DNA of 64,000 bases from Anarhynchus alexandrinus (lineage: Eukaryota > Chordata > Aves > Charadriiformes > Charadriidae): positions 1,388,099 to 1,452,098 of the forward strand of contig VUYV01000081.1 of assembly GCA_008711295.1 (NCBI GenBank), written 5' to 3'. The notes beneath the pieces are model-generated. The model was not told the DNA's origin. It ran no database searches and worked only from the letters and a program-made list of their open reading frames with translations. The position numbers were made by a program, and so were the translations under genes. The first letter of the stretch is position 1. Each line of letters begins with the position of its first letter. Positions 10,461 to 23,045 of the stretch are shown in pieces.

Positions 10461-13400
10461 ACCAGCGCTAAGCCGTTTCCCCTTCGCTGCGTCTCAGGGC
10501 AGAGGAACCCTAATGGGCTCGTGTGTGCAAGGCTGTGGGTCTTCTCGTGTAGGTTTTCTTACCGGTTAACAGGCTTCTGACTGTCTGGGGTTACTTTTGG
10601 AAAAAGGCAAATCCCAGCAAATATCTTTGTTGGCCATATATAGAAGCGTCACAGACAGAAGAACTGTAACTTCGATATTACTGACACACATAGAGAAACT
10701 TTAAAAAAAAAAAGGCAAACAAAACCCAGGATAAGTACCGAGGGTGTTTTTGTCCAAGCAATATATTTTCCTGTGTTTACACCCTACATTGACCAAAATG
10801 CTCATACTTTTTTTTTATTTATTTACATACCGATACACTTCAGTCAGTGAATGATATATTGATTTTATTTCGTCTGGTTCTGTATATTTCATCTGACAGT
10901 GTTTGGTTTGCTTACTTGTGTTGGAGCAGGAGTGCAGTAGGTAACACTGCTTTTTTCCAGAATGGAAGCCCAGTTTGATGGCTTGCAGAAATGTGCCTTA
11001 GCACAGCAGCAAGCTGGTCACTTGTATGGTAGCAATTTTCCATGGCATGGAAGAAGTATTGCAGGGGTTTCTGATCTTGTGTGTCAGAAAAAGTTTTCAT
11101 GTTTTGCTCGCTTTTTTTTTCTTTTCCTTTATTGTTTAATAGTTCTGTTATTACCAGAAGTTTTTACATGTACATTATTGCCCTTTAGAACAATATGAAG
11201 AATACATTTTCTAGTGCTGAATCTCATTCAGAGTAATGTGTTTTTACTTTGGTGCTGCGTGCACATTAACAGTGTTGCTTCAGCTTTAGGGAAGAAGAAT
11301 CAGTTGACTTGAACTGAAACACTGAAAACTATTCTCTTGGACTATTTTGGATTTAGCAGTTTTGCTGGATTTTAGTAGTAAAGCAATGAAATACTCCAGG
11401 GATAATCCAATATGAAATTCATCTGACTTGCTGCCAGCTATATCCAAACAGGTTGCAAGTTTTCTTCTTTTCTTATACCAGCTGTGCTCTGCCACCAAAC
11501 TCAGAAATTCAGTTTTGTATCCTTTCATGTTTCATTCAAAAAAAAACAAAACAAAAAACCTAATTTATTACAGAAACTGTTGTCAGGTGCAAATTCATGT
11601 CATTTTAAAGTAGGTGAATAGTAACGTTCTGGAGGGAGCAGATTGCATACTTCATATCATTATATATCTGTATATCGTCAAGTGCAATCCATTTTTATTT
11701 CTGTTACTGAACAAAATTTAAATTTTGTCTTCCTCATAATAATATAGTCTGCATCCCAAAACTTATCAATATATTTTAGAGTAGCAGTCTCAGAAGTAGG
11801 TTTTCATGGTGAAAACCAACCATGACCATATGAAACATCACAAACACAGTGCTCAATGGGGTCTTAACATTAATAGTTAGGACTGTAATTTAAGGATTAA
11901 AATGTGTTGGTTAATTTGTAAGCTGGTCTAAAAAATTGCCACACTTATGACACTCTTCATTCTAAAGCTGTATTTGCTGCTTTAAAACTCTCTAACCTCC
12001 CTTTCTTGCGTTAGTATTTGGATTTTAGTCTTATTGCTATGAATGTTTTCAGGATCAAATCCTGAAATGCTAAAGAAAAATCTTGTGATGACTGAGGTGG
12101 AAATTTCTTCTACATAAATACTATAACATTATGGTTCTTATGTTCATACCTCCCCTCCTCCCTCAGTCTTGATTTTAGCAGGCAACATAAACGCATACTT
12201 TGTGCTGGCAATTACTGTGCTTACGCAGTGTTATGTGACTCGAAAAGGAAGAGGAAGGGGTGCAAAAGGTGCCTGACACTAGGAGAAAGTTTGAAGTGAT
12301 CTGGATGACCTTAATTAATTTTGTCCATTATCCCATTAGGGCTTGCTTGCCATTAAGAAGAGGTTGTAGTCTAAGCAGATGTGGTGCTCTGAGGATGAGG
12401 CAAAGTATCTGTGAGATATTTGAAGGCAATGAAAGCTCTGCTCAGTGCATGTAAATCCATGGTAGCTGAGTTTAGTACATAATAGGGTAGAACAGTTTAC
12501 TAATATTGTTAGTATCCCTTACTGTAGTGGCAGCTTTTCATTTAATGAAGACATATAATTAGGCTTTAAAATAAGGAGCAGTATGAATAAGAATATGTGG
12601 GGGAGGATATGCAATGCCATCCCTATGAGTATCCTCAGCTATATTTAAGTACCTTAGTTTGTGAATATGTAACACATGTTTAAATGGATCTGTAAGTTTG
12701 GAATGAAAAGAAAGAGCCTGGTGACATCAAAACTAGCCTGTTCTGCAAATTCATTCAGTGGTGCTGCTACATCTTCCATGACTTCATTCTGTCTCTCTTT
12801 GTTCAGTAGAAGAAGGACAGTTCCGTTAGACTGCAGGGCTGCTGTAACTGTGAAACCCTGTCAGTCAGAGATGCCGGCAGGGTGTATGTCAGCTGCAACT
12901 CCAGACACACCAACTGTGCCTCTCAGTCCAGCCAACAAAGAGTGGTGGAGAATATACACTGGGGTGTGTTTCTGATGCTGCTGGGGTGCAAAACAGAATA
13001 AATTCATTTATTCTAAGCCTGGTGTGCCATATTTAGATTGGGACTTAACGCTCAGGAGTTTTTTATGTCTTATTTTTGTTTTAAGAGAGGATAAGAGCGT
13101 GCTGCAACACTTTCTGCTGCTTGTGCCTTGGTTGAGTGCCATTGGAACACAACCTTCTGCATGCAAGTCTTGCTAGGAGATTCAGTGAGGGCAAGAAGAA
13201 GCCGTCCTCGTGAATATAAATTGTTGAAATTCACTTAAAATAGGAGAGGATGGAAGATTAACCCTCTCACCCATTCCAAGTATGTGGTTTTGTGGTGGAG
13301 GCGTCAATTAGTGTAAAGGAAGGTAGGCTTAAGTGAATTTCTTTGTTAAATATTTGCAAACTGAAGGCAAGGTCTTTTCTACGGTTGGAAAATTTTTGGA

Positions 13401-14572
13401 AAAACAAAACTAAAAGATGTAATTTATATTACAAGGGATAAATATTCAGTTGTTGAAATGAGAGCTAGAGGCAGTTTGATACTTCTGTAAATTAATCTTG
13501 ATGGAGATAGTTACAGAAAAAATATTTAATAATAAAGCTACAGTACAGATCATGGGAAAATGTTTTCCTGGATATGATTTGAAAATGCAGCCACTTGTCA
13601 ATGCCATTACATTTCCTCCTCTGTTTTCTGTGCTTTCATTCTAAAGTTGGAGTAAACAAAACCCTAACTGGTGAGTTTAGGAAACTTTCCTGCGAGCAAA
13701 TTCAGGGGGTTGTTCACTCAGCCGTCCCGGTCCCGCAGAGCTCCACGCGGGGCAGTCCGGCCATCTGATAATTTGCCGGGTCTCTGTTGTGAGCGTCACG
13801 CCTGGTCCTGATCTCCAGGAGGCTCTGGCTGCTCTGCCAGTTTGTAGCAAGTTCTGGTCAGGCTAGTGAATGTGATGGGGGGATTCAGGATTGTCCAGTT
13901 ACATTCAACAGTTGATGGAATTCTGCTCTATAAGGAGTATTTCTGGTACTTTTTTTTTTTACTTTTCCCCTTTGAGCGAGAAGGCAGTGTGATGACATGT
14001 CTGGGTACTCTCTCACCGTGTGTAGATGATAATCTGTCCTGCATTCCCAATATATCCCCATGGAAAAAGATTAATCGTGACCTGCAAAAGCTTATAATAC
14101 AAAAAGTCAGAGGTTTCCTTCTTATTTATAAATTCATAGAGGATTAAGAAATTTGGGGGAGGATGATTTAAAAAAAAAAGCAGCTTGGAATTTCTGTGAC
14201 ATGCCTCTGTTGATGTGCCTCACTTCTGTTAAAGAAAATGTTCTCATTTCAGGGCCTTTGTTTGGCTAAGGTGTTTGTGCGGTGGTGTTTGCCTGCTCAG
14301 CTCTAGCTGTGTTCTTGAGTTCCCTTCTGTCCATTCCTACCTTACTTGGCAGCATTAGGTACACTGGAGCCAGATCCCTAGGGCTCTTCGTAGGCCTTAG
14401 AGCTTCACGTGGGATGTAAAGGGACCTCTTTCCAGGTCAAGTCTACAGAGTTGTGACAACACACATTGTCCTGCGGTCTACTTACTCTTCACCTAAGCAG
14501 GAGAAGGCCCCTCCAGCATCTAGGACTAATGGTTTTCAAGAAGAAATCTTTTTCCTACATAAAGGTCTGAGG
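10461..14572. other. AT-rich intron-like or intergenic sequence
   Basis: No supported gene. At 10951-10960 a good acceptor (T6 then CCAG) is followed by an ATG at 10962 and a short open stretch with possible donors after 11016 and 11028. This would suit a second exon carrying a start codon, but nothing else supports it. At 12690-12980 the minus strand holds a protein-like frame broken by one stop. The rest shows only short homopolymers. Confidence 0.35.
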
Positions 14573-14698
14573 TATCATAGAATCGTAGAATGGTTTAGGT
14601 GGGAAAGGACCTTGAAGATCATCGAGTTCAACCCCCCTGCCATAGGCAGGGACACCTCCCACCAGACCAGGCTGCCCAAGGCCACGGCCAGCCTGGCA
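14573..14698 (-). mobile_element. CR1 3'-end fragment (young subfamily), minus strand
   Basis: The plus strand reads tcatagaatcgtagaatggt and continues as the reverse complement of the CR1 3' untranslated region, through 'ccctgccataggcaggg'. It is truncated in the 'gccacggccagcctggc' block. The sequence is nearly the same as the last 120 bases of the copies at 22.9, 37.4 and 50.2 kb. Only the 3' end remains, as expected from incomplete target-primed reverse transcription. Confidence 0.95.
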
Positions 14699-17600
14699 TC
14701 ATCTGTAGCATCTAAAGGAAATAACCCCAACAATCTTGAAGGGAAAAAAATGCCATGTATCATCCACAAGGATTTATAAAATAGCTCTGATGGGCAATCT
14801 GCCACTAGCCTACAACTCCATCGTTTCATTATGAAATAAGTAAATTTATGGAGTTCAGTAATTATGTGTGTTTCTAGTAGCAGAAAATACATTAAGGCAG
14901 TCAAATCATACTTCAAAAAAAAAAATCTTACTAAATGCATACTGAATAAGCAAAGCATTTAACTTCCTTCAGCCTTGCATTATAAACAGTTATATGGATC
15001 CACCCTATTCTTTATAGGATTAAAATAGCAAGTCAGACCTAAAAAGACCAATGAGTTCTCTCTAAAACCTTAAATACCTTGTAGAAGGTACTGGGCTGCA
15101 ACAAAACCAAATAATTTGGTGAGGTAATGGCAGTCTTAGTGTAGAATAATAATTACTTCTTTTGGTTTTGTACAACCTGGAAAACACTTATTGGCTTCAT
15201 AGCTGTTACTCAGGAATGAGAGGAAGCAGGTCATTATCTCAAAGCAACATACTTGTATTCACTAAAAATGCAAAAGAAAGGTCTCAGCAAAACACTTAAA
15301 GTGTCAAATCTGTAGAGAAATGTATTTGGTTCCCCTTTCTTATACTAATGTAGAGGAGCTCGTCCCACCCGGTGCCACTACGTATGAGGGCAGACAGATC
15401 CCTGTGCTCTTGTAGGTCTTCCTGAAACACAACATCTGGGTCCATCTCGGGGTATTAAGGCAGGAACGGTCATGCTGCACATACCGAAGCATGAAATATC
15501 CATTATCTTACTGCTTTTTTTTTTTGGCCAGAAGCCTTTTAGCACTCTCCCGTGTTTCTCGAGTGAAAATTAATAGTACTAATTGCCACTTCTTTTATCG
15601 TTAATTTCTGAATCAACAGAAAGTATTGCTATAGCAACAAATCCTTTCGAACTTCACTGCAGACAATTAGTAGGAGAATTCAATCTCAATATGTAATAAG
15701 CACAATAGTAAGAACTATTCAAAGGACTAAGGAACTTTCAAAAAGAAGGGGAGTAATGCAGACACTCAAAACTGTCATGGAAGAACAGAACTTGAACATT
15801 TTCAGAATTATCTTTTTGTTAATCGTCTCCAATTGCTGTACAAAGGTTCATACTTGCTTCTAACAAAATCATTACAGCACACTGTCTCCTCGAAGATAAA
15901 ATACATCACCCCGTGGAATACTCTGCAGATTTTTATCTCTGATAATGATGCTTCACCATAAACTGCTGCAGCTTCTCTCCAAGGATGGCTGTTCTTCAGC
16001 CCTGACAGTGGATGTCTGGGGGGAAAAAATAATAGGTAGAAGGCAAATATTAAAAATGCAATTGCATGCAAGGCTGCAGCTCTGCAGCTTTCTCTTGTCG
16101 GAACACCTCTTCTTGGAGAGCTCTCTGGAGCCCTTTGCATAATGTCAAAGTTACCATTTTCAAGCAGTCAAAGCTTGAAATCTGGCTTCGAGTTGTATCT
16201 TTTGATTGTTCCTTTTAGTAGCATAGTGATCTGGCTTTGTTAACTGGGAAATATTAAAGATAATTCTGCAATAAACGCTAAAAGAGCATTACAAAAGCCT
16301 ATTGTAAAGAAATGCTGCGTGTGTTTTACTTCCAGGATCCTTGGAAGAGAAATGATCCCTGGAATATTTATGTATGTAAATGTCTCTCTAAAATACCTAT
16401 TGCAGAAAGCATCTTCCAATAAACAGAGAATGAGCAAAGTCACTTTAACAAAGTGTCTCTTAAGGAGCACTGAAAAAAAAAAAAAAGAAGAATTGGAGTC
16501 CTGTCTTGAGTCTGGAGCTGCTGAGATAAATTCAGGGAGATTTAAATCTAGTAAGGGGGCTTGGTGGGTAATAAAGTTGTTTATTTCAAATTGCTTTGTT
16601 TGTATTCTTTTTCTAGTTATTGTTTTGTATAAAATTATCTTGGATTTCCTGTGGAAAGAGAGGGAAAAGTTCACTTTTAAGAGAAAGGACATAGATCTTC
16701 TCTGGAAGACAGAAAAAGATGATCAATCTCTCGTGTCTGGATGCAGTGTAAAAAAGCTGACAAAGAATGACTTCGGAAAAAACGCTGTTGAAAGAAAGGG
16801 AAAGATCTACATTGAAGCAGAGAGATGAATGGGCTAAATGTGTGTGGAAGAGAAGCTTGGAGGACTGCAACTCTAGGGGTGAAGGGTTGTGCTGTAGAAA
16901 ATAGTTGCCAAAAATAATGCTGTACAATGCAAAGGGAACTAATATAAATAGATAAGAAACGAGGATAATTTGTAGCTGCGTTTCTGGAAACTGCAGTTCA
17001 GTAGCTACCGGCTAGCGATGACGTGGTAGGCAGATGTACGGGATCTCCTCTTCCTTGGTCTTAGACTGTAGTGTGATAAGGGGATATAGCAACAAAACTG
17101 AAGATGGTGTTTGACTTTCCTGTTGATAGTCACAGGCATGTGTCTTGGATTGTCACTTTTGTCCTTTTCAGTCATACATGCAGTTTTCACTGAAAAAGCA
17201 TAACGCCTATTAAGACTTCCAAATAAAAATACGAGTGACTCTTACTTTTCCTCCCGTTCCGTATCTCCATTCAAAAAATTCAGTTGTTTTGTGAAAGCAA
17301 GTACATGGGAGGTGCAGATGCTCGTGAAGATGGGCTGTACTTTTCAGAAGAGGCAGACGGTGTTTATACTGTTCACTACTGAGTCAGTAATTTTCGTTCT
17401 CACTCAACTCAATGAAAGCTGTGTTTGTTTGCCAAAGGGAATGCTAAAGAGGCAAAAATGTGCAAGCAAGATTGAAAAAAGGTTTATAAAAATAGCAGTA
17501 GGTTTGTTCATCCTTGAAAAATGGTAGGATATTAAAAAAAAAAGCAAAATGGGTTTAATACATAGAAACCTTTTAGTTAGTCTTTAAAGAGTGCCTAAGA

Positions 17601-20600
17601 TGTGCTCACTTTCTGCTGCAGTCTATCTAGAAATTTCTGATTTTCTTTTACAATTATGCTATCTTGAACACTTCCAGTTTGAGCTGGATGTCATGGATAG
17701 AAATTAAGCTGAATTACAAATTTGTATGAATTTGGACACAAAACTGTTGGGGTTCTATTTCTCTAGTGTCCAAACTCTTTGGGAACTGACGAGTTTTATT
17801 GTGCTGATATCAAAGTTTTAGGTTCATACCCAGTGATCAAAGATATCGGACGTTTATTGTATTGTTAAAAAATTCATTAAATCATTCAAATCTAATTTTC
17901 ATTAGTATAATTCTGAAGATCATATTTTATATGAGCTGTTTCTCATAAGCACAACCCAAGTGATCCATCATTAAAAGCATATTCTTACAAGCTGCAAAGA
18001 GAGTTTTAAAGCTATTTACCTTTTCATTCAGTTTGGGGAAGAAAAATGTCATTTGTCATATTCACTTCTGCATTCAGTGTGATGTATTGCCATCCGTGAA
18101 TAAAATATTGGCGCTGAATAGAGAGCAGGATTCTTACTAGTGTATATTAATCTGCTCCCTTGCCTCCTCCCCAAATAACAATGTTAAGTTGTAAAATCAA
18201 AATCGTGATTTCTAGAAAGACTCTCTCTTCAGAAATGTATGGATTTACTTTTATAGATTTGTATTAAATGCTTTCTTGAATTAGGTTGAAAAACCCAAAT
18301 CGATGTAGGACTCAGTCACTCATTTAAGTCAGCGTATGTTGAGTGCGCAATCCAGAAATGTTGTTTAGTAAACAGGCACTTGGAGTGCAGGACCTCTGTG
18401 AAGCATTACGTGCTGAAGCTTTTCAGGGCACTTGTGAGCAAATCTGCTGCTGATGTGAGCTGCCAGGAGCAGCTCTTGAATTATGGGTATGGTAAATCAA
18501 ATTTTTAAATGCCTGAAATGGAAGAATGAGGATTAGGTGACTCCTGTAGGCTGACAGCAAAGATCAGGAGATGCATTAGGATCCAGGATGTAGCTGAAGA
18601 TGTTGAGGCCTGAAAAAGCAGATATGATCTCAACTGAACTTCATTTGGAAGAAAATAATACAAAAAAAAAAAGGCACATCTGGCCTACATTAGCACACGT
18701 ACACAATGCTAACTTGCTGTCATATTTGCAAGTTAAGAAAATGGAGGCTCAAAGATAAATGTGATCAGATATGTTGTTTCCAAGAAGAAAATGCTGAAAT
18801 TGAAAACTTTTGTGAGATAATTTGTAATGTACTGAGTCTTTTTTAATGTAGCTAAATGTCTGGCAGAGGTCTTACTCTTGTTATATCAGTTTGAAACTTT
18901 CCGTGGTACAGTGAGTCACACTGGTGAGCGGTATCTTTCTCTGTGTCACGTCTCATCACCTTATTTCGCTTGATATGTTGGTTGGTTGGTTTGTTTCTGG
19001 GAGTAATGCATTCATTTTACAACAGCTATATAGTTTTGCTTCTGCTTTTCTTACATTTCACTGTAGTTGCTGTTTTTATAGCTGTTGTGGAGAGCAAAGG
19101 TTTCTTTAAAAAAAAAAAAAAAAAACAAACACAGAACCTCATCCTTTTGTTTTTATAAGGTGGGAACATTTCCTTGATATGGCTTACGTAATGGGATGGG
19201 TAAGGATTTATTTGCATTGTGTGTTGATTTCTGTGACAAGAGCAGTCGAATACTGAGATGCTTGTGTTGGAGCCTTTGTGGTTGTGTGACTTGCATGACT
19301 TTCAACCTGCTGTCTGTTCTGTAGTTGGAATCAGACGTTGCAATGTCATAAGGAGAGCGTTTCCAAATCTTGATGTTGGATCTACCAAAAAAATGAATTT
19401 TTAAATTGTTCCTTTCAGTTACTCAAAATTTTTTATTGGACTTGTGTTTGAAACTGTGGTGGTGGTAGGTTTTTTTTTGGTTTAGCAGCTATTTTCCTTT
19501 ATTAGGTATTTATTTTTTACTATATTAAAAATAGCTTTTGAGGGTCTTTCACTGTTTTTTCATTTGGTAATGCTGCTGCTCCTGATTTCAGTGTAAACAA
19601 ATGCAAGGCTTTGTGGATTCATTGGCAACTGGGTGGAATCTACAACATTAAATTATTAATTTGATTTCTGCATGAAACATGGAGAATCTTGCACTTGCTT
19701 GATGGCCTGTTCCAGGTTAGGATCAGCAGTTTAGGGAATGCAAGATAGCTACCATACTTTTTTTTTTGACAGAAGTCCTAAACAGCAACATTTCTGTAAG
19801 AAATTTGGGAATTCAAGTTTTTAAGATTCCAGTTGTTATGCTTGGGCCTGAGTGTGTACACAAGAAACCTTCNCTCCCCTCCCCTCCCCTCCCCCTCCCA
19901 AACTCCCATAGCAAGTGTCTTGGATTATTAATGATTAAGAGCAATGAATAGATGCAGGAAAGCTTCACTCCTCATGCCTGGCTAGCTCGTGCAGAAGGCT
20001 AAACCTAAAAGGTAAAACAGTAAGAGGAAGCCCTATAGAAGTGTTCATAAATTTGCTGGTTGTGGGTATATCCCATCTGGCTGAGTTTCTATCGTACTTA
20101 AAGATGTGGGGTGACACCCAGCACCGTTAAGCTAAAGGTTGGGGTTTTCTGTATTGGATTTGGACAAACTGAGGTTTCACTTCAGCTTGTGTTTCACTTT
20201 CCTTTTCTTTTTTTTCAAGCTTGGACAGTGAAAAGTATAGTTTTTTCTGCTCAGTTTCACTTGTGTATTTTCTTTATAACAGTTTTTTGGAGTATTCCAG
20301 TAGCAGTGGTTCAAAAACCTTCCCCTTTTTTTCTGCCAAAGATAGTGCCATCTCCTAGTTAAAATCAAAGAGAAATGTGGATTGTAGAAGTATGTGGCCA
20401 GTCAGTCTCACTTTGGCCAACGATATGTGTGGAGTGTACGTGTGCAAAACGTACTTCAAGGCCTGTCCTAATCAACTTAAGCGAAATAAATTGAAATAAA
20501 TATCCCCAAACTATTTGCAGCGGTTAAATTATATTAATTTAAATGAGATTAAAGCTATAATGTGCGTAGCTATTTTCATGTGAAGATAAGCTTAAGATAT

Positions 20601-22285
20601 TCTTCCTGTGATCCTAGTTCAGAGAAACAACCAGGCCAGAACCTTTCATTTGAGGATTATTTCCCTTCTGCATTTCTAGTCGCCTCTTTTTTTTTCTTTT
20701 TTTTTTTTTTTTTNCTGGTTAGCTCTGTAACTTTTACAAATATTCTTGTTTCCATGTTATTTACAAATTTGGTTCTGATCCAGCGATCCGTATATATATT
20801 AAGACTTTCAGTTGCAAGAATCATGGAACCAGAACAAATATTCTAAATAGCTAATTAAGCACAAAATCATAAGACTAGAGTTTGTTATCCACAGCCTCAG
20901 GTAGGAATTTTTGGGTTTGATTGTGCTTGTTAATAGATCTCAAGTGTGGAAAAAACCTGAATCATCGGGGAAACTTGAGTGAAATGGAACACATGGAATA
21001 GAGTTGAAGTTCTGCAGATTAAACGCCGATGGTATTGTGCATGGGAAGTTCAGAAAGTCATGTTCTGAATCAGCCTGTAAGAGTGAAACCTCCTTGACAT
21101 AATATTTCTGGAATAGGATTAATTATGGTTTTGGGATGTTCTGGCATTTTATCTCCTCAGCAGAATTTGGACAGAGAATGCTGACTAAAAGCTGAATAAT
21201 ATATAGAACAAAAAGATGAGAATCTAGTCACTTTTATCAGTTAAGCAGTTTTCAACAGCTTTAACTTGGTGTTTCAATGAGATTAATAGATTTTCTAGAC
21301 TGCATTATGTAGTAGCAAGGTAAAGCCTCGTTACCAAATCCTTCCTGTCTGGATTTAGTGAAACGTTATGTCCGCTTCAGCTGTTATCACGGATGTTATT
21401 GGGATATCATGTAAATATGTGAAAATGGCTTTAGCAGTAGTGTAGTGCAGAAAGTTTTAAAATGGATAAATCACTGCGTGCTAAAGCTTTTTACAGTCAG
21501 CTACATGTAGCAAAATAGTTATTGAGTATTTGTTAATCAGCTGAACTTTACCTAAATTGATCATAAAGTTAACCAGAACTACTGATTTGGGCAAAGAAAA
21601 AGTCATTAAAATACAAAAACTTATTTGTGAGTCTGTACTATCACTGGAAGATATAAAGTTGAATGCGCACAGTATGACCGAAAGGCTAGTTTTACTTTTG
21701 TCATTGCAAATATGGTATACAAACAGCTGTAGAAGTGATATATTGCAACATTTTATCCCAAAAGAGCTTAACATAAAGAGATGTGGGCTCGCGGCTGGGT
21801 GGGCGTGAGTCAGTCACGTCCCATTAGCTCGCCTTTACTGCTGTCAATTTGTAGCTCCTCTAAAGCCATCTTCAGCTTCGCACAGAACACCTACTGCGTG
21901 CCCGCGGATTCTGCCAGCCCCGAGAATTTTAAATACCTGTAGCTGAAGCTTTTTAGGCCTCCTGGGGGCGGGGGGTCGCGGGAATAATTTGACATGGCAC
22001 GACGTAGACAGCCTGTGTACCAGCTGCTTTGTTGCCCTCTTGCACGCGCTTGGTGTCCTGCGCTTCTGCCCGCCTTCAGCGCTGTTCGTTGGTCCGAGAT
22101 GAAAGTTACTGCAAACATCAGCTGGGTGTTGCAGTTTCCATGTTGGAAAAGCAAGCGTGTGAGTAGCGAGTTGTGAATTCCTGGGTTGGTATTTAGAAGC
22201 TTTGACTGCCCATCCTGCGTTTCAGGAGTTCCTTGAAATTGTGGTGATGAGAGTTGAGCTTAAATGCACAAAGCTTCATATGGAA
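14699..22285. other. Long AT-rich stretch without recognised gene
   Basis: Holds several A/T homopolymers (for example an A run at about 16471, a longer A run near 19108 and a T run near 20697-20713), single-N positions at 19873 and 20714, and no interspersed repeat that I recognise. A 169-codon plus-strand frame at 16319-16828 crosses the A run, overlaps a 150-codon minus-strand frame, and has no recognisable domain or splice support. I regard it as chance. Confidence 0.4.
19874..19900 (+). repeat. (CTCCC)n simple repeat
   Basis: Four CTCCC-type units follow immediately after a single N at 19873. The minus strand is G-rich, with GGGG runs spaced by one base, and could form a G-quadruplex. 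The true repeat length is probably unresolved. Confidence 0.85.
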
Positions 22286-22289
22286 GAAA

Positions 22290-22776
22290 GCAACATCTGG
22301 GTCGGGGCAATCCCAAGCACAAATCCAGGCTAGGCGGGGAATGGCTGGAGAGCAGCCCTGAGGAGAAGGACCTGGGGGTGCTGATGGACGAGAAGCTCAA
22401 CATGAGCCAGCAATGTGCGATCGCAGCCCAGAAGGGCAACCGCATCCTGGGCTGCATCAGAAGAAGTGTGGCCAGCAGGGCGAGGGAGGGGATTCTGCCC
22501 CTCTACTCCACTCTCGTGAGACCCCACCTGGAGTACTGCCTCCAGCTCTGGAGTCCCCAACATCAGAAGGACATGGACCTGCTGGAGTGGGTCCAGAGGA
22601 GGGCCACGAGGATGATGCGAGGGCTGGAGCACCTCTGCTATGAGGAGAGGCTGAAAGAGTTGGGGCTGTTCAGCCTGGAGAAGAGAAGGCTCCGGGGAGA
22701 TCTTAGTGCGGCCTTCCAGTCCCTAAAGGGGCTCCAGGAGAGCTGGGGAGGGACTTTTTACTGGGGCATGGAGTGA
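22290..22776 (+). pseudogene. C-terminal remnant of CR1 ORF2 (reverse transcriptase polyprotein)
   Basis: An open frame reaching from upstream flank (ATG at 22264) into the repeat encodes the region downstream of the CR1 reverse-transcriptase core. Diagnostic segments are [43 protein letters not shown] and [16 protein letters not shown]. This part is widely conserved in CR1/L2-clade LINEs. The endonuclease and catalytic reverse-transcriptase motifs are missing because of the 5' truncation, so it cannot encode an active protein. The upstream ATG belongs to host flank and not to CR1. The last codons (ending YWGME, stop at 22774-22776) are followed by the 3' untranslated region. Confidence 0.9.
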
Positions 22777-23045
22777 TAGGACGAGGGGGAATGGCTTCAA
22801 ACTGGAAGAGGGCAGGTTTAGATTGAACATTAGGAAGAAGTTTTTCACTGTGAGGGTGGTGAGGCACTGTCCCAGGTTGCCCAGAGAGGTTGTGGAGGCC
22901 CCATCCCTGGAGGTGTTCAAGGCCAGGCTGGCCGTGGCCTTGGGCAGCCTGGTGTGGTGGGAGGTGTCCCTGCCTATGGCAGGGGGGTTGGAACTCGATG
23001 GTCTTCAAGGTCCTTTCCAACCTAAACCATTCTATGATTCTATGA
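22290..23045 (+). mobile_element. CR1 retrotransposon, 5'-truncated, about 0.76 kb (young subfamily)
   Basis: The match starts near 'atctgggtcggggcaatccc', inside the 3' part of CR1 ORF2, and runs through the 3' untranslated region to a tail of two ATTCTATG units at 23029-23044. CR1 is the main avian LINE. It copies by target-primed reverse transcription and usually arrives 5'-truncated, as here. This is the longest well-preserved copy in the window. Its 3' 200 bases are almost the same as those at 37.2, 46.7, 50.1 and 61.5 kb, so these copies belong to one subfamily. No clear target-site duplication is visible, which is usual for CR1. Confidence 0.97.

Noticed and set aside
15808..16140. Minus-strand frame with an acceptor-like C-run (near 16015) and short open block
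   Set aside because: Donor placement and phase gave no consistent exon, and the peptide is not recognisable.
16319..16828. 169-codon plus-strand open frame
   Set aside because: It crosses an A run, overlaps a 150-codon frame on the other strand, has no recognisable domain, and a frame of this size is expected about once by chance in a window of this size and composition.
22330..23020. Open frames on the minus strand over the CR1 copy (and the same at 37.1-37.5, 46.4-46.8, 49.5-50.4 kb)
   Set aside because: They are antisense shadows of CR1. The same peptides recur at every young CR1 copy.
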